A DNA stretch of 64,000 nt, taken from CAIKZZ01 sp036742455. GTDB taxonomy: Bacteria > Pseudomonadota > Gammaproteobacteria > Steroidobacterales > Steroidobacteraceae. Where the stretch lies: assembly GCA_036742455.1 (NCBI GenBank), contig DAINQU010000008.1, positions 1 to 64,000 of the forward strand. The letters are read 5' to 3'. Both the position numbers and the translations under genes were made by a program. Below are positions 22,289 through 31,991 of this stretch, in pieces. Each line of letters opens with the position of its first letter. Position 1 is the stretch's first letter. The notes beneath the pieces were generated by a model. The model saw only the letters and a program-made list of their open reading frames with translations, did no database searches and was not told the DNA's origin.

Positions 22289-23472
22289 CGACCCGCAAGG
22301 GCGTCGCCGTACTCGGTTCGACGGGTAGCATTGGGCGCAGCACGCTGGACGTGGTGGCTCGACATCCGGATCGATTCCGGGTGGTGGCGTTAACGGCCTT
22401 CACGGATTGGCAACGTCTGTGCGAGCAAGCGCTGGCGTTCCGCCCGGACGTGGTCGTCATCGTCGACCCCACGCACGCGACGCAGCTGGAAACGGCGCTA
22501 CGCGTTGCCGGCGTCGAGTCCACGGTGTTGACCGGTCCGCAGGCCTTGGAGACGGCGGCGACCTGGCAGGGTGCCGATTGCGTCATGGCGGCCATCGTGG
22601 GCGCAGCGGGATTGCCCTCGACGCTCGCGGCTGCCCGTGCGGGGCGGCGCATCTTGTTGGCGAACAAAGAAGCACTGGTCATGTCCGGGCCGCTCTTGCT
22701 CGAGGCAGTGCGCGCCAGTGGCGCTGAGCTGTTGCCGATCGATAGCGAACACAACGCGATTTTTCAGTGCTTGCCGCCCACGCGACCCGGTTGCGCGAGT
22801 CCGGGCGTACGCCGATTGTGGCTGACCGCTTCGGGCGGGCCGTTCTTGCGTCGGGCGGCCGAGACGATCACCCATGCCACGCCCGACGAGGCGGTTGCGC
22901 ATCCGCGCTGGCGCATGGGCCGGAAGATCTCGGTGGATTCGGCAACGTTGATGAACAAGGGCTTGGAGTTGATCGAAGCGCAACTGCTATTCGGCATGGA
23001 GCCTGGCTGCGTCGAGGTGGTCGTTCACCCCGAGAGCATCGTTCATTCACTGGTGGAGTACGTGGACGGCTCGACGTTGGCGCAGTTGGGCAATCCCGAT
23101 ATGCGCACGCCCATTGCCAATGCGCTGGGCTGGCCGGAGCGTATAGAGTCGGGCGTTGACGCGCTCAATTTGCTGAGCCTCGGTGCCTTGCACTTTGAGG
23201 CGCCGGATCGTGCTCGCTTCCCCTGTCTCGTGTTGGCGGAAGAAGCAGGCCGAGCGGGCGGAACGGCGCCGACGGTCTTGAATGCCGCCAACGAAATCGC
23301 TGTCGACGCCTTTCTGGAAGAACAATTGAACTTTGGGGGCATTGCGACGGTCATTGAGGACGTGCTGCAGCGGGTGCCGGCACAGGCGGTGACCGGTCTA
23401 CACGACGTGATGGCCGCCGACGCCGAGGCACGCGCGGTGGCCCGTGCGGTGCTGGCCCAGAGAAGGGGATGA
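22285..23472 (+). CDS. dxr: 1-deoxy-D-xylulose 5-phosphate reductoisomerase
   Basis: The 395-residue enzyme makes 2-C-methyl-D-erythritol 4-phosphate, the first committed step of the MEP isoprenoid route whose later steps are done by the IspDF fusion in this window. The NADPH-binding GSTGSIGRSTLDVV, the LANKEALVM region, metal-site acidic residues in LLPIDSEHNAIFQCL and the KISVDSATLMNKGLE segment are clear. GTG 22285 overlaps the cdsA stop. Earlier in-frame codons would run into the cdsA C-terminus. Confidence 0.98.
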   Translation: MTTRKGVAVLGSTGSIGRSTLDVVARHPDRFRVVALTAFTDWQRLCEQALAFRPDVVVIVDPTHATQLETALRVAGVESTVLTGPQALETAATWQGADCVMAAIVGAAGLPSTLAAARAGRRILLANKEALVMSGPLLLEAVRASGAELLPIDSEHNAIFQCLPPTRPGCASPGVRRLWLTASGGPFLRRAAETITHATPDEAVAHPRWRMGRKISVDSATLMNKGLELIEAQLLFGMEPGCVEVVVHPESIVHSLVEYVDGSTLAQLGNPDMRTPIANALGWPERIESGVDALNLLSLGALHFEAPDRARFPCLVLAEEAGRAGGTAPTVLNAANEIAVDAFLEEQLNFGGIATVIEDVLQRVPAQAVTGLHDVMAADAEARAVARAVLAQRRG

Positions 23473-24845
23473 ATTTGCTGAGTGGATTGCTGGCACTGCT
23501 GTCGTACGTCTTGGTCATCAGTGTCTTGGTGACCGTGCACGAATTCGGGCATTTTTGGGTCGCGCGTAGACTGGGCTTCAAAGTCCTGCGCTTCTCCATA
23601 GGCTTCGGTCGTCCGCTGGCGATGCGTGTGGGTCGCGACGGCGTGGAGTACGTGCTCTCAGCGATTCCGTTAGGCGGATACGTGCGACTGGCGGACGAGC
23701 GCGACGCGCCCGTGGCCGAAGCCGATCGGCACCGAGCGTTCACGCGTCGACCGATCCCGCACCGGATCGCGGTGCTCGTGGCCGGTGCTGGAGCGAACTT
23801 CGTGTTCGCGTGGTTGGCCTACACGGCCTTATACATTCATGGCGTGCCTGGGATTCGTGCGCTCGTGGCAGAGGTGCACGCTGACTCGTGGGCGGCCCGC
23901 GCAGGATTGCGCCCCGGCGACGAGATCGTCGCGGTGCAAGGCCACCCGGTTCGAGGTGTCGATGACACCGTGGTCGATTCGGTCGCGTCGGTCTTGGACG
24001 ATGGCATCTTGCGGTACGACGTGCGTCGCGGGACGGACACCGCGCACCTGTCGATCGCGATCCCCGCCGAGCAGCGCCGAGCACTGACCGAGCCGGGCGA
24101 AATCGAAATGCGCCTAGGATTCGCGTTCGTGCAGCCTCGCCATCCGGCGGTGGTCGGCGCCTTGATGGAAAATTCATCGGCGCGCGCGGCGGGCCTGCAG
24201 AGTGGCGACGAGATACTCGAGGTGGACGGTCAGCGGATTACGGACTTCGCCGCCTTGCGTGCCGCCATCGCTCCGCGGGCTAGCATGCCGGTCACGGTGC
24301 GCATCCGTCGTCAGGGCATCGAGCGTGAAGTGCCGATTACCGTCGCCTCGGAGCCGGATCCCGGTGCGCCCGGGCGCTCCGTCGGACGGCTCGGCATATT
24401 GCCGGGCGGCGAGGGCAGCTGGCCTCCGGGCGTTGAGACCGTCGAGCGTTACGGTCCACTGGAGGCGAGCGTGGCCGGTGCGCGCTTGTTTTGGAAGACG
24501 GTGACCGTGACGGGCACCGTGGTCCGCCACATGGTGGTGGGTGAGGCATCGACGCGGAACATCAGCGGTCCTGTCGGCATCGCAAAAGTCGCAGCGATCA
24601 GCGTGCTGGCCGGTTGGCCGGCATTTTTGTCGCTCCTGGCGGGCATCAGCGTCGGTCTCGGTATTCTGAATCTCTTACCCTTGCCGCTGCTCGACGGTGG
24701 TCAAGTGGTGTACCAAATTTTCGAAGCCATGACGGGCGGTCCCCTTTCGGACCGTACTCAGGGTATCCTTCAGCGGGTCGGTTTTGCGATTCTGATCCTT
24801 CTGACGGTGCTTGCCGTCTACAATGACCTGTCGCGGCCCGGCTAG
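23469..24845 (+). CDS. rseP: Sigma-E site-2 protease RseP
   Basis: The 458-residue intramembrane zinc protease has the HExxH motif at H24-E25-x-x-H28 (VTVHEFGHFWV) in its first transmembrane helix. Two tandem PDZ domains (about 110-200 and 205-290) follow, and the second metal motif NLLPLPLLDGGQ lies near the C-terminus. It cleaves RseA after site-1 cleavage to release RpoE; both targets are encoded at 58.5-59.8 kb. The start overlaps dxr by 4 bp. It precedes bamA, whose misfolded barrel clients trigger this pathway. Confidence 0.97.
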   Translation: MNLLSGLLALLSYVLVISVLVTVHEFGHFWVARRLGFKVLRFSIGFGRPLAMRVGRDGVEYVLSAIPLGGYVRLADERDAPVAEADRHRAFTRRPIPHRIAVLVAGAGANFVFAWLAYTALYIHGVPGIRALVAEVHADSWAARAGLRPGDEIVAVQGHPVRGVDDTVVDSVASVLDDGILRYDVRRGTDTAHLSIAIPAEQRRALTEPGEIEMRLGFAFVQPRHPAVVGALMENSSARAAGLQSGDEILEVDGQRITDFAALRAAIAPRASMPVTVRIRRQGIEREVPITVASEPDPGAPGRSVGRLGILPGGEGSWPPGVETVERYGPLEASVAGARLFWKTVTVTGTVVRHMVVGEASTRNISGPVGIAKVAAISVLAGWPAFLSLLAGISVGLGILNLLPLPLLDGGQVVYQIFEAMTGGPLSDRTQGILQRVGFAILILLTVLAVYNDLSRPG

Positions 24846-24876
24846 CCGCCTATATCGACCAAGGACACAGATTCGC

Positions 24877-27321
24877 ATGCGACCCCGGCCCGTCCGCGCC
24901 GTTTCGATGGCAGTTGCCCTGACCTTGGGGGCTGCAGCCGCCCATGCCCAGACCCTTCCTGTCGAGTCTTCCGACTTTACCGTCGGTGACATACAGGTGG
25001 AGGGGCTGCAGCGCATCTCCGATGGCACCGTTTTTAACTACCTGCCGGTCGCCATTGGCGACCGAATGACGCACCAAAAAGTCGAAGAATCGCTGCGCGC
25101 GCTCTACGCGACCGGGTTTTTCCGCGACGTGGAATTGCGCCGCGAAGGCAATACGTTGCTCATCGCCGTCCGCGAGCGTCCCTCAATCGAAAGCTTTGAG
25201 CTGAAAGGCAACAAGGACATCAAGACAGAGGATCTGCAGAAGAGCCTCAAGAATGTCGGCCTTGCAACCGGCAAGACCTTCGACCGCAGTGTGCTCGAAG
25301 ACGTTACCCAGTACCTGACCGACCAGTACTACTCCCGCGGCAAGTACGCGGTGAAAGTGGATACGAAGGTCGAAGATGTGCCGGGCAACAAGGTCAAGAT
25401 CACGGTCGACATCAAGGAAGGCAAGCGCGCGGTCATTCGCGAGATCAACTTCGTCGGGGACACCAAGTTTCCGGAGAAGGATATCCGTCAAGGGCTGGAG
25501 CTGAAGACGCCCAATTGGCTGTCCTGGTACAAGCAAGACGACCGCTACTCGCGAGAAACCCTGCAGGGTGACCTTGAGAAGATTCGGTCCTACTACATGG
25601 ACCGCGGCTACGCGAACTTCCAGATCGAGTCCACGCAGGTTGAGATTGCGCCCGAGAAGGATGACATCTTCATCTCGGTGAACGTCAATGAGGGCGAGGT
25701 CTACAAGGTCTCCGAGGTCAAGTTGGCGGGCACCATGGTGGTGCCGGAAGAGGATCTCAAAAAGCTCCTCATCGTGCAGCCGGGCCAGACCTACTCGAAG
25801 AAGATCGTCACCGCGACACAAGAGTTGTTGAACTATCGACTCGGGTCGGAAGGCTATTCGTTCGCCAAGATCGAACCGGTGCCGACCACGGACGCGGACA
25901 ACAAGACCGTTTCGCTGACGTTCTTCATCGATCCGGGTAATCGCGCATACGTCCGTCATGTGGTGTTTAAGAACGTAAATGCCATCAACGACGAGGTATT
26001 GCGTCGCGAGATGCGGCAATTCGAGGGCAGTTGGCTCTCCAATCAGGCCGTGGATCGTTCCAAGCTGCGCTTGCAACGCCTGCCGTACATCGAAAAGGTG
26101 GAATCGTCTAACAAACCGGTCGCCGGGACGCCCGATCTGGTGGACGTCGAGTACGACATCAAGGAAGGTTTGCCGGGTCAGTTCGGTGGCGGCATCGGCT
26201 ACTCCGCGTCCCAGAAGCTGATGCTGAACGGTAATTTCGTTCACTCGAACTTCATGGGCACGGGCGAACGCGTCGCCTTGGAAGTGAACGCGGGCAAGTA
26301 TTCGAGCGTCTACACCGTCTCCCAGACGGATCCGGCGACGACCATCGACGGTGTCGCCCGAACGGTGTCCTTGTCGTATATCAAGAGCACGCAGTTCGTG
26401 TCGCAGGCCTCCCAGTTCTCGACGACCCGGCTGACCGCGGGCCTCGAGTACGGCGTGCCCATCTCCGAGTTCCAAGGTCTCCGGTTCGGTGTCTCGGCAT
26501 CCAACAACGAGTTGTTGGCGTCGGACTCCACCTCCGCCTCGCAGGCCGTTGATTGGGTGCGCAACAACGGGAATACCTTTATCCGCACCGGTACGTCGAT
26601 GGACTACACCGGTACGATCACGACCATCGATTTCTACGGATCGCGATTCAACGTCATCGAGACGACCGCGGGTTGGAGCTACGACTCGCGTAACCGCTCG
26701 ATCTTCGCCGATCGCGGCACGCGCGTGTCGGTGGGTGGCTCTTATGCGTTGCCCGGCACCGCGGTTCGCTACTACATGGGCAACTTCGATTTCCTGAAGT
26801 TGCAGCCCTTGCCCAAGAACTTCACCTTGGCCATCAAAGCGCAGGTGGGTTACGGCAACAAGTTGGGCGATACGACGGCACTGCCGCCGTTCCGCCAGTT
26901 CTTCGGCGGCGGCCCGGATACCGTCCGTGGTTATCGTGAAAGTCGCTTGGGACCGAAGGACAGCTTCGGCAATCCCTACGGCGGTAACCTGATGACCGTG
27001 GCCAATGCTGAGGTATTGTTCCCTACGCCCGAGAAGTGGAAAGCCAACGTCCGCGTCAGTGCCTTCTACGACATGGGTAACGTGTTCTCGACCTGCTGCG
27101 TGAAGTTCTACGGCACCGACCGTGTCACGCCGGTGGACTACAAGTTCAGGTATAGTGACCTGAAGCGTTCGACCGGTATCGCGGTCCAGTGGCTCGCGCC
27201 GATGGGCATTTTCCGGTTCAGCTACGCCATACCGTTGAACATCACCAACGCCTCGTCCAGCAGCGTCCGCTGGCCGGATGAACGCGAGGGCTTCCAGTTC
27301 TCAATCGGTTCGGCGTTCTGA
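24877..27321 (+). CDS. bamA: Outer membrane protein assembly factor BamA
   Basis: The 814-residue Omp85 protein inserts beta-barrels into the outer membrane. It has a signal peptide (AAAAHAQ cleavage near residue 24), five POTRA domains (about 25-435) and a 16-strand barrel. The barrel includes the L6 lid motif region VRGYRESRLGP and the terminal aromatic residue in FSIGSAF. ATG 24877, with AAGGA 11 bp upstream, is chosen over an upstream in-frame codon inside rseP. Order rseP-bamA-skp-lpxD is standard in Gammaproteobacteria. Confidence 0.98.
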   Translation: MRPRPVRAVSMAVALTLGAAAAHAQTLPVESSDFTVGDIQVEGLQRISDGTVFNYLPVAIGDRMTHQKVEESLRALYATGFFRDVELRREGNTLLIAVRERPSIESFELKGNKDIKTEDLQKSLKNVGLATGKTFDRSVLEDVTQYLTDQYYSRGKYAVKVDTKVEDVPGNKVKITVDIKEGKRAVIREINFVGDTKFPEKDIRQGLELKTPNWLSWYKQDDRYSRETLQGDLEKIRSYYMDRGYANFQIESTQVEIAPEKDDIFISVNVNEGEVYKVSEVKLAGTMVVPEEDLKKLLIVQPGQTYSKKIVTATQELLNYRLGSEGYSFAKIEPVPTTDADNKTVSLTFFIDPGNRAYVRHVVFKNVNAINDEVLRREMRQFEGSWLSNQAVDRSKLRLQRLPYIEKVESSNKPVAGTPDLVDVEYDIKEGLPGQFGGGIGYSASQKLMLNGNFVHSNFMGTGERVALEVNAGKYSSVYTVSQTDPATTIDGVARTVSLSYIKSTQFVSQASQFSTTRLTAGLEYGVPISEFQGLRFGVSASNNELLASDSTSASQAVDWVRNNGNTFIRTGTSMDYTGTITTIDFYGSRFNVIETTAGWSYDSRNRSIFADRGTRVSVGGSYALPGTAVRYYMGNFDFLKLQPLPKNFTLAIKAQVGYGNKLGDTTALPPFRQFFGGGPDTVRGYRESRLGPKDSFGNPYGGNLMTVANAEVLFPTPEKWKANVRVSAFYDMGNVFSTCCVKFYGTDRVTPVDYKFRYSDLKRSTGIAVQWLAPMGIFRFSYAIPLNITNASSSSVRWPDEREGFQFSIGSAF

Positions 27322-27362
27322 TAAAAAGCTTTTAAAATACAGTAACTAAGGTTCGAATCTTT

Positions 27363-27914
27363 ATGCGTATTCAGACTCTTGCCCTGATCCTTGCCAGCAC
27401 TCTCGGCGTCAGCTCGGTTGCCCTTGCGGACGGCCAGAAAATCGCTGTGGTGAACATTCAGCGCGTGCTCGCCGAAGCGCCGCAGGCCCGTAGCGCCAGC
27501 CAGACGCTCGAGTCCGAGTTCGGTCCGCGCGGCAAGGCGTTGGAAGCGCAGAAGAAGGAGTTCGAGGCGCGCGCCCAGAAGTTTGAGCGTGACCAAGCCA
27601 CGATGTCGGAAGCGGAGCGCACCAAGACGAGCCGCGAACTGCGCGATGCGCAGCTCAGCTACGAGCGCCGCGCGAAGGAATTCCAGGAAGACGTGCAGTT
27701 GCGTCAGAACGAGGAACTCCAGAAGGTTCAGAAGACCATCGTGGAAGCGGTCCGCGTCTACGCCAAGGCGCAGGGCTATGACGTCGTGCTGGCCGATGGC
27801 GTCATCTACAACAGCGAGTCGGTCGACATCACCGCTCAGTTGCTCTCCAGTCTGACGGCCAAGGCACCGGCCGCAGCCGCTGCGCCGGCCGCTCCGGCCG
27901 CGCCGAAGAAGTAA
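27363..27914 (+). CDS. skp: OmpH/Skp-family periplasmic chaperone
   Basis: The 183-residue protein has a signal peptide (cleavage after VALA, near residue 22), a small beta core (KIAVVNIQRVLAEAPQ) and a long charged coiled-coil hairpin (about 45-125) forming the tentacles that hold unfolded outer-membrane proteins. An Ala/Pro-rich tail of about 20 residues extends beyond E. coli Skp. The 41-bp gap after bamA has a short A/T-rich palindrome (AAAAGCTTTT) and CTAAGG as ribosome-binding site. Confidence 0.93.
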   Translation: MRIQTLALILASTLGVSSVALADGQKIAVVNIQRVLAEAPQARSASQTLESEFGPRGKALEAQKKEFEARAQKFERDQATMSEAERTKTSRELRDAQLSYERRAKEFQEDVQLRQNEELQKVQKTIVEAVRVYAKAQGYDVVLADGVIYNSESVDITAQLLSSLTAKAPAAAAAPAAPAAPKK

Positions 27915-27925
27915 TACCGTCGCCC

Positions 27926-28963
27926 ATGGCCGGGGCGACCCTCGGTGAACTCGCCGCCCGCTTCGGCCTGACCCTCCGGGGAGACCCGGACGTGGTCGTC
28001 CGCTCGGTCGCGACCTTGCAAGGCGCGACCGAGGGGACCGTGAGTTTCCTCGCAAATCGAAAGTACCAGCGCTACCTCGCCACCACCGGGGCATCGGCCG
28101 TTGTCGTCGACGAGGCCACCGCCGCAGAGTGCAAGGTGGCGGCGCTGGTTGCGCGTAACCCGTACGCCGCGTATGCGCGTATCGCCGCTGTGCTGCATCC
28201 GGACCCGGTGGCGGCGCCGGGCATACACCCGTCTGCGGTGATCGATCCCAGTGCCGTGATCGACCCCTCGGCGTCGATCGGTCCGCACGTCGTGATCGAA
28301 GCCCACGCTCAGGTCGGCGCGCGCGCCGTCCTCGGTGCCGGTGTCTATCTCGGACGGGGCGGCTGGGTGGGGGATGACACCCGTTTAGCGCCGCGGGTCA
28401 CCTGTTATGCGGACGTTCGCATCGGCGCGCGCTGTATCGTGCACTCGGGAGTCGTTCTGGGTGCGGACGGCTTTGGGTTGGCCCAAGACCGTGCCGGTTG
28501 GGTGAAGGTCCCGCAAGTCGGCGGGGTCCGTATCGGCAACGACGTCGAAATCGGTGCGAATACCACCATCGATCGCGGCGCGATCGACGATACGACCATC
28601 GGCGATGGCGTCAAACTCGATAACCAGATTCAAATTGGTCACAACGTTCGTATCGGTGACCATACGGCGATCGCCGGTTGCGTCGGTGTCTCGGGGAGCA
28701 CCACCATCGGTAGCCGCTGCCTCATCGGGGGCAAGGTCGGCATCGCGGGGCATCTGGAGATCGCCGACGGCGTAGTGGTCACCGGGCTGACCCTTGTCAG
28801 TCGATCGTTGACGGAGCCGGGCGTCTACTCCTCGGCGACGCCGGCGATGGAGGCAGGAGATTGGCGCCGGGTGGTGGCCCGTCTGCGGCATATCGACGAA
28901 TTATTTGATCGCGTCCGTTCTTTGGAAGGGAAGGGCGGGAGCGCCTCCCGGAGTGAGTCATGA
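27926..28963 (+). CDS. lpxD: UDP-3-O-acylglucosamine N-acyltransferase LpxD
   Basis: The 345-residue enzyme adds the N-linked acyl chain in lipid A synthesis. An N-terminal uridine-binding domain (about 1-100, with VSFLANRKYQRYLATTGAS) is followed by a left-handed beta-helix of hexapeptide repeats (about 100-300). The catalytic histidine lies in the conserved helix segment around KLDNQIQIGHNVRIG. A short coiled tail follows. It overlaps fabZ by 4 bp. Confidence 0.97.
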   Translation: MAGATLGELAARFGLTLRGDPDVVVRSVATLQGATEGTVSFLANRKYQRYLATTGASAVVVDEATAAECKVAALVARNPYAAYARIAAVLHPDPVAAPGIHPSAVIDPSAVIDPSASIGPHVVIEAHAQVGARAVLGAGVYLGRGGWVGDDTRLAPRVTCYADVRIGARCIVHSGVVLGADGFGLAQDRAGWVKVPQVGGVRIGNDVEIGANTTIDRGAIDDTTIGDGVKLDNQIQIGHNVRIGDHTAIAGCVGVSGSTTIGSRCLIGGKVGIAGHLEIADGVVVTGLTLVSRSLTEPGVYSSATPAMEAGDWRRVVARLRHIDELFDRVRSLEGKGGSASRSES

Positions 28964-29427
28964 GTACCGAGAAGAAAGCCCCTGCATTGGATATCGATGA
29001 AGTACGCAAGCTGCTGCCCCATCGTTACCCCTTCCTGTTGATCGATCGCGTGCTGGAAATCGAGCACGGGGTATCGATCCAGTGCTTGAAGAACGTGACC
29101 ATTAATGAGCCTTTCTTCCCAGGGCATTTCCCACATCGGCCGGTGATGCCGGGCGTCATGATTCTCGAAGCGTTGGCCCAAGCGGCCGGGATACTGGCGT
29201 TCCGCACCGCAGGCGTCGTCCCCGACGAGGACACGCGGTTCTATTTTGTCGGCATCGACGATGCGCGCTTCCGCCGTCCTGTGTTTCCCGGCGATCAATT
29301 GATCCTGAAGGCGGAGATCATTCGCATCATGCGCGGGATTTGGAAATTCAAGACGTCCGCTGAGGTGGATGGATTGGAAGTCTGCAGCGCCGAGATGATG
29401 GTGGCTCCCGAGACGCAGAAGCCGTGA
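28960..29427 (+). CDS. fabZ: 3-hydroxyacyl-ACP dehydratase FabZ
   Basis: The 155-residue hot-dog-fold enzyme dehydrates 3-hydroxyacyl-ACP in fatty acid elongation and competes with LpxA/LpxD for the same acyl-ACP substrate. The catalytic histidine is in FPGHFPHRPVMPGVM and the catalytic glutamate in ILEALAQAAG. The N-terminal LPHRYPFLLIDRV is a FabZ signature. Start ATG 28960 overlaps lpxD and the stop overlaps lpxA, so translation is coupled on both sides. Confidence 0.98.
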   Translation: MSTEKKAPALDIDEVRKLLPHRYPFLLIDRVLEIEHGVSIQCLKNVTINEPFFPGHFPHRPVMPGVMILEALAQAAGILAFRTAGVVPDEDTRFYFVGIDDARFRRPVFPGDQLILKAEIIRIMRGIWKFKTSAEVDGLEVCSAEMMVAPETQKP

Positions 29428-30206
29428 CGGTCGCCTCCATCCATCCCACCGCGGTGGTCGACGCCGCGGCGACGCTCGCCGAGGATGTGACGGTCGGTCC
29501 GTACTCCATCATTGGGGCGGGCGTTGAGATCGGCGCGGGCACCGTGATCGGTCCTCACGCAGTGGTGCTCGGTCCGACGCGAATCGGGCGTGACAACCGG
29601 ATTTTTCAGTTCGCTTCCATCGGCGATATTCCCCAAGACAAGAAATTCGGTGGCGAGGAATCGCGCCTGGAGATCGGTGACCGCAACGTTTTTCGCGAGT
29701 GTTGCACCGTGAACCGGGGCACCGCGACCGGCGCACTGGTCACCCGGATCGGTAACGACAATCTGTTCATGGCCTATACGCACGTGGCGCACGATTGCAT
29801 TGTGGGGTCGCACTGCATCATGGCGAACTACGCGACCATCGCGGGGCACGTGGAGTTGGATGATTGGGCCATTTTGGGCGGCTATGCCGGCGTGCATCAA
29901 TTCTGCAAGATCGGCGCGCACGCCTTTCTCGCGAACAATGCCGCGGCGACGCGCGATGTCCCGCCGTACGTGATGGCAGCCGGCGCACCCGCCGAGCCCA
30001 AAGGGATTAATTCCGAGGGATTGAAGCGCCGCGGTTTCGATGCCGATGCCATCGCTCGCATCAAGCACGCCTACAAAGTGCTGTACCGCTCGGGCCTGAA
30101 ACTCACGGAGGCCACGGAGCAACTGGCGCTGCTCGGGCGCGACGCTGCGGAGGTGCAAGCCTTGGTGGATTTCTTGCCGCGGGTGACCCGCAGCCTCATC
30201 CGCTGA
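29424..30206 (+). CDS. lpxA: UDP-N-acetylglucosamine acyltransferase LpxA
   Basis: The 260-residue trimeric beta-helix enzyme starts lipid A synthesis by O-acylating UDP-GlcNAc. Hexapeptide repeats run from about 8 to 190, and the catalytic histidine is in THVAHDCIVGSHCIMAN. A helical C-terminal domain follows (about 195-255, containing KGINSEGLKRRGF). It starts at a GTG overlapping fabZ by 4 bp, and lpxB begins 2 bases after its stop. Confidence 0.97.
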   Translation: MTVASIHPTAVVDAAATLAEDVTVGPYSIIGAGVEIGAGTVIGPHAVVLGPTRIGRDNRIFQFASIGDIPQDKKFGGEESRLEIGDRNVFRECCTVNRGTATGALVTRIGNDNLFMAYTHVAHDCIVGSHCIMANYATIAGHVELDDWAILGGYAGVHQFCKIGAHAFLANNAAATRDVPPYVMAAGAPAEPKGINSEGLKRRGFDADAIARIKHAYKVLYRSGLKLTEATEQLALLGRDAAEVQALVDFLPRVTRSLIR

Positions 30207-30207
30207 C

Positions 30208-31371
30208 GTGCCGAGCGGTCCGCCCGTGACAGCGCGCATCGTGATCGTGGCGGGCGAAACCTCGGGCGATAACCTCGCCGCAGGCCTCATCCGCGCGCTG
30301 CGCGCGCGGCGTCCCGATCTCTCCTTTGAAGGCGTTGCGGGTCCTGCCATGCAGGCCGAAGGCTGTGTGGCGTGGGCGCCGTCCGAGGCCTTGGCCGTCA
30401 TGGGCCTCTTTGAGGTGCTGCCGCATTTGGCGCGGATGATCCGTCTGCGCAAAGACGTCGTACGGCGGACCGTGGCGGCGGATCCGCTCGTGTTCGTGGG
30501 CGTCGATGCCCCGAGCTTCAATCTCGGCCTTGCGGCGCTCTTGCATGCCGAGGGTATTCCGACCGTGCAGTACGTCAGCCCGCAGGTGTGGGCGTGGCGT
30601 CAGGGACGCGTCAAACGGATGGCGAAGACCTTGGACCTCGTCCTGTGCCTGTTGCCGTTTGAGCAGCCGTTCTACGAAGGGCGCGGTCTGGCCGCCGAAT
30701 TTGTGGGGCACCCGCTGGCCGACCGACTCCCGACGGTTCCCGATCGTCTGGCGGCGCGCGCGGCCTTGGGCTTGCCGGCCACGGGCGAATGCGTGGCCAT
30801 ACTGCCGGGTAGCCGGCGCGGCGAGGTGTCGCGCCTCGCGGCGGACTTCATCGGTGCCGCGCGGGTTTTGGCCGCGCGGCGTCCGGGTATCCGGTTTGTC
30901 GCGCCGATGGCGAACGCGGCCGCGCGGCGGCTCTTCGAAGAGGCGCTCCGGGCGGCTGGCGACCTGCCGATCACGGTGGTGGATGGTCAGTCCGCACAGG
31001 CGATCACCGCCGCCGATGCCGTGTTGGTGGCGTCGGGTACCGCCACGCTGGAAACGATGCTCTGCAAGCGGCCGATGGTCGTCGCGTATCGTCTGGGTCG
31101 TGCCACGGCGTGGATCATTCGTCGACTGATGCGCGCGCAGTTCTTCTCGCAACCCAACTTACTGGCCGGCCGCGCGGTCGTTCCGGAATTGTTTCAAGAC
31201 GCCGTCACGCCCACCGGTCTAGCCGATGCGTTGGAGCGGTGGCTGGACGATCCGGCCGCGATGCGCGAGACCGAAGCTCTGTTTACGACATTGCACGACA
31301 CCTTGCGTCAAGGTGCGAGTGAGCGCGCGGCGGAGGCGGTGCTGTCGTTGATTGATCGGAAACACCGGTGA
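30208..31371 (+). CDS. lpxB: Lipid-A-disaccharide synthase LpxB
   Basis: The 387-residue GT19 glycosyltransferase joins UDP-diacylglucosamine and lipid X. Clear family motifs are VAGETSGDNLAAGLIRALR, the VGVDAPSFNL segment, YVSPQVWAWRQGRVKRM and the donor-site stretch VASGTATLETMLCKRPMVV. GTG 30208 follows the lpxA stop by one base; an inner GTG at 30226, closer to the conserved ARIVIVAGE, is also possible. It overlaps rnhB by 4 bp. Confidence 0.97.
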   Translation: MPSGPPVTARIVIVAGETSGDNLAAGLIRALRARRPDLSFEGVAGPAMQAEGCVAWAPSEALAVMGLFEVLPHLARMIRLRKDVVRRTVAADPLVFVGVDAPSFNLGLAALLHAEGIPTVQYVSPQVWAWRQGRVKRMAKTLDLVLCLLPFEQPFYEGRGLAAEFVGHPLADRLPTVPDRLAARAALGLPATGECVAILPGSRRGEVSRLAADFIGAARVLAARRPGIRFVAPMANAAARRLFEEALRAAGDLPITVVDGQSAQAITAADAVLVASGTATLETMLCKRPMVVAYRLGRATAWIIRRLMRAQFFSQPNLLAGRAVVPELFQDAVTPTGLADALERWLDDPAAMRETEALFTTLHDTLRQGASERAAEAVLSLIDRKHR

Positions 31372-31991
31372 CGGTGTGTTGGCCGACCGGGCCGGCGACG
31401 GCCGGCGTGGACGAGGCCGGTCGGGGCCCCTGGGCCGGTCCGGTGGTAGCGGCGGCCGTGATTCTGCCCAGCCAGCCGGTCATTCGCGGCCTCGATGATT
31501 CCAAGAAACTGTCCCCCGATCGGCGCGAAGCACTGGCGCGCGTGATCCGTGCCGAGGCGGTCGCGTGGGGGCTCGGTTGGGCCTCGGCCGCGGAAATCGA
31601 CGAGATCAATATCTTGCAGGCGACCTATCTGGCCATGCGACGGGCGCTGCAGGCGCTCGCGGTGGCGCCGCAACACGTACGGGTGGACGGGAATCGGCTG
31701 CCGCCGACAGTCGATGTGCCGTTTCAGGCCACGTGGGAGGCCGTGATCGGTGGCGACGGCAAGGACGCGGCCATCGCTGCAGCGTCCATTTTGGCGAAAA
31801 CCGCGCGAGATGCCTACATGATCGACGCCGATCGGCAATTTCCGGGTTATGGATTTGCCGATCATAAGGGCTATGGCACGGCCCGCCACCGTCAGGCGTT
31901 GGAGACCTTGGGCCTCACTCCGCTGCATCGTCGGTCGTTCGAGCCGGTAAAATCACGGGACTCCCTGTTGTCGAGCCGACCGCACCCGTGA
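31368..31991 (+). CDS. rnhB: Ribonuclease HII
   Basis: The 207-residue enzyme cuts RNA in RNA-DNA hybrids and at single embedded ribonucleotides. The active-site acidic residues are in AGVDEAGRGPWAGPVVAAA (D and E) and later in VDGN and the KDAAIAAASILAKTARD region; the C-terminal FADHKGYGTARH is characteristic. It starts at a GTG overlapping lpxB and its stop overlaps dnaE, keeping the conserved lpxB-rnhB-dnaE order. Confidence 0.97.
   Translation: MTVCWPTGPATAGVDEAGRGPWAGPVVAAAVILPSQPVIRGLDDSKKLSPDRREALARVIRAEAVAWGLGWASAAEIDEINILQATYLAMRRALQALAVAPQHVRVDGNRLPPTVDVPFQATWEAVIGGDGKDAAIAAASILAKTARDAYMIDADRQFPGYGFADHKGYGTARHRQALETLGLTPLHRRSFEPVKSRDSLLSSRPHP

Noticed and set aside
25183..26475. 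A 430-codon minus-strand open frame inside bamA
   Set aside because: No domain, low-complexity shadow composition and fully inside a well-supported gene.
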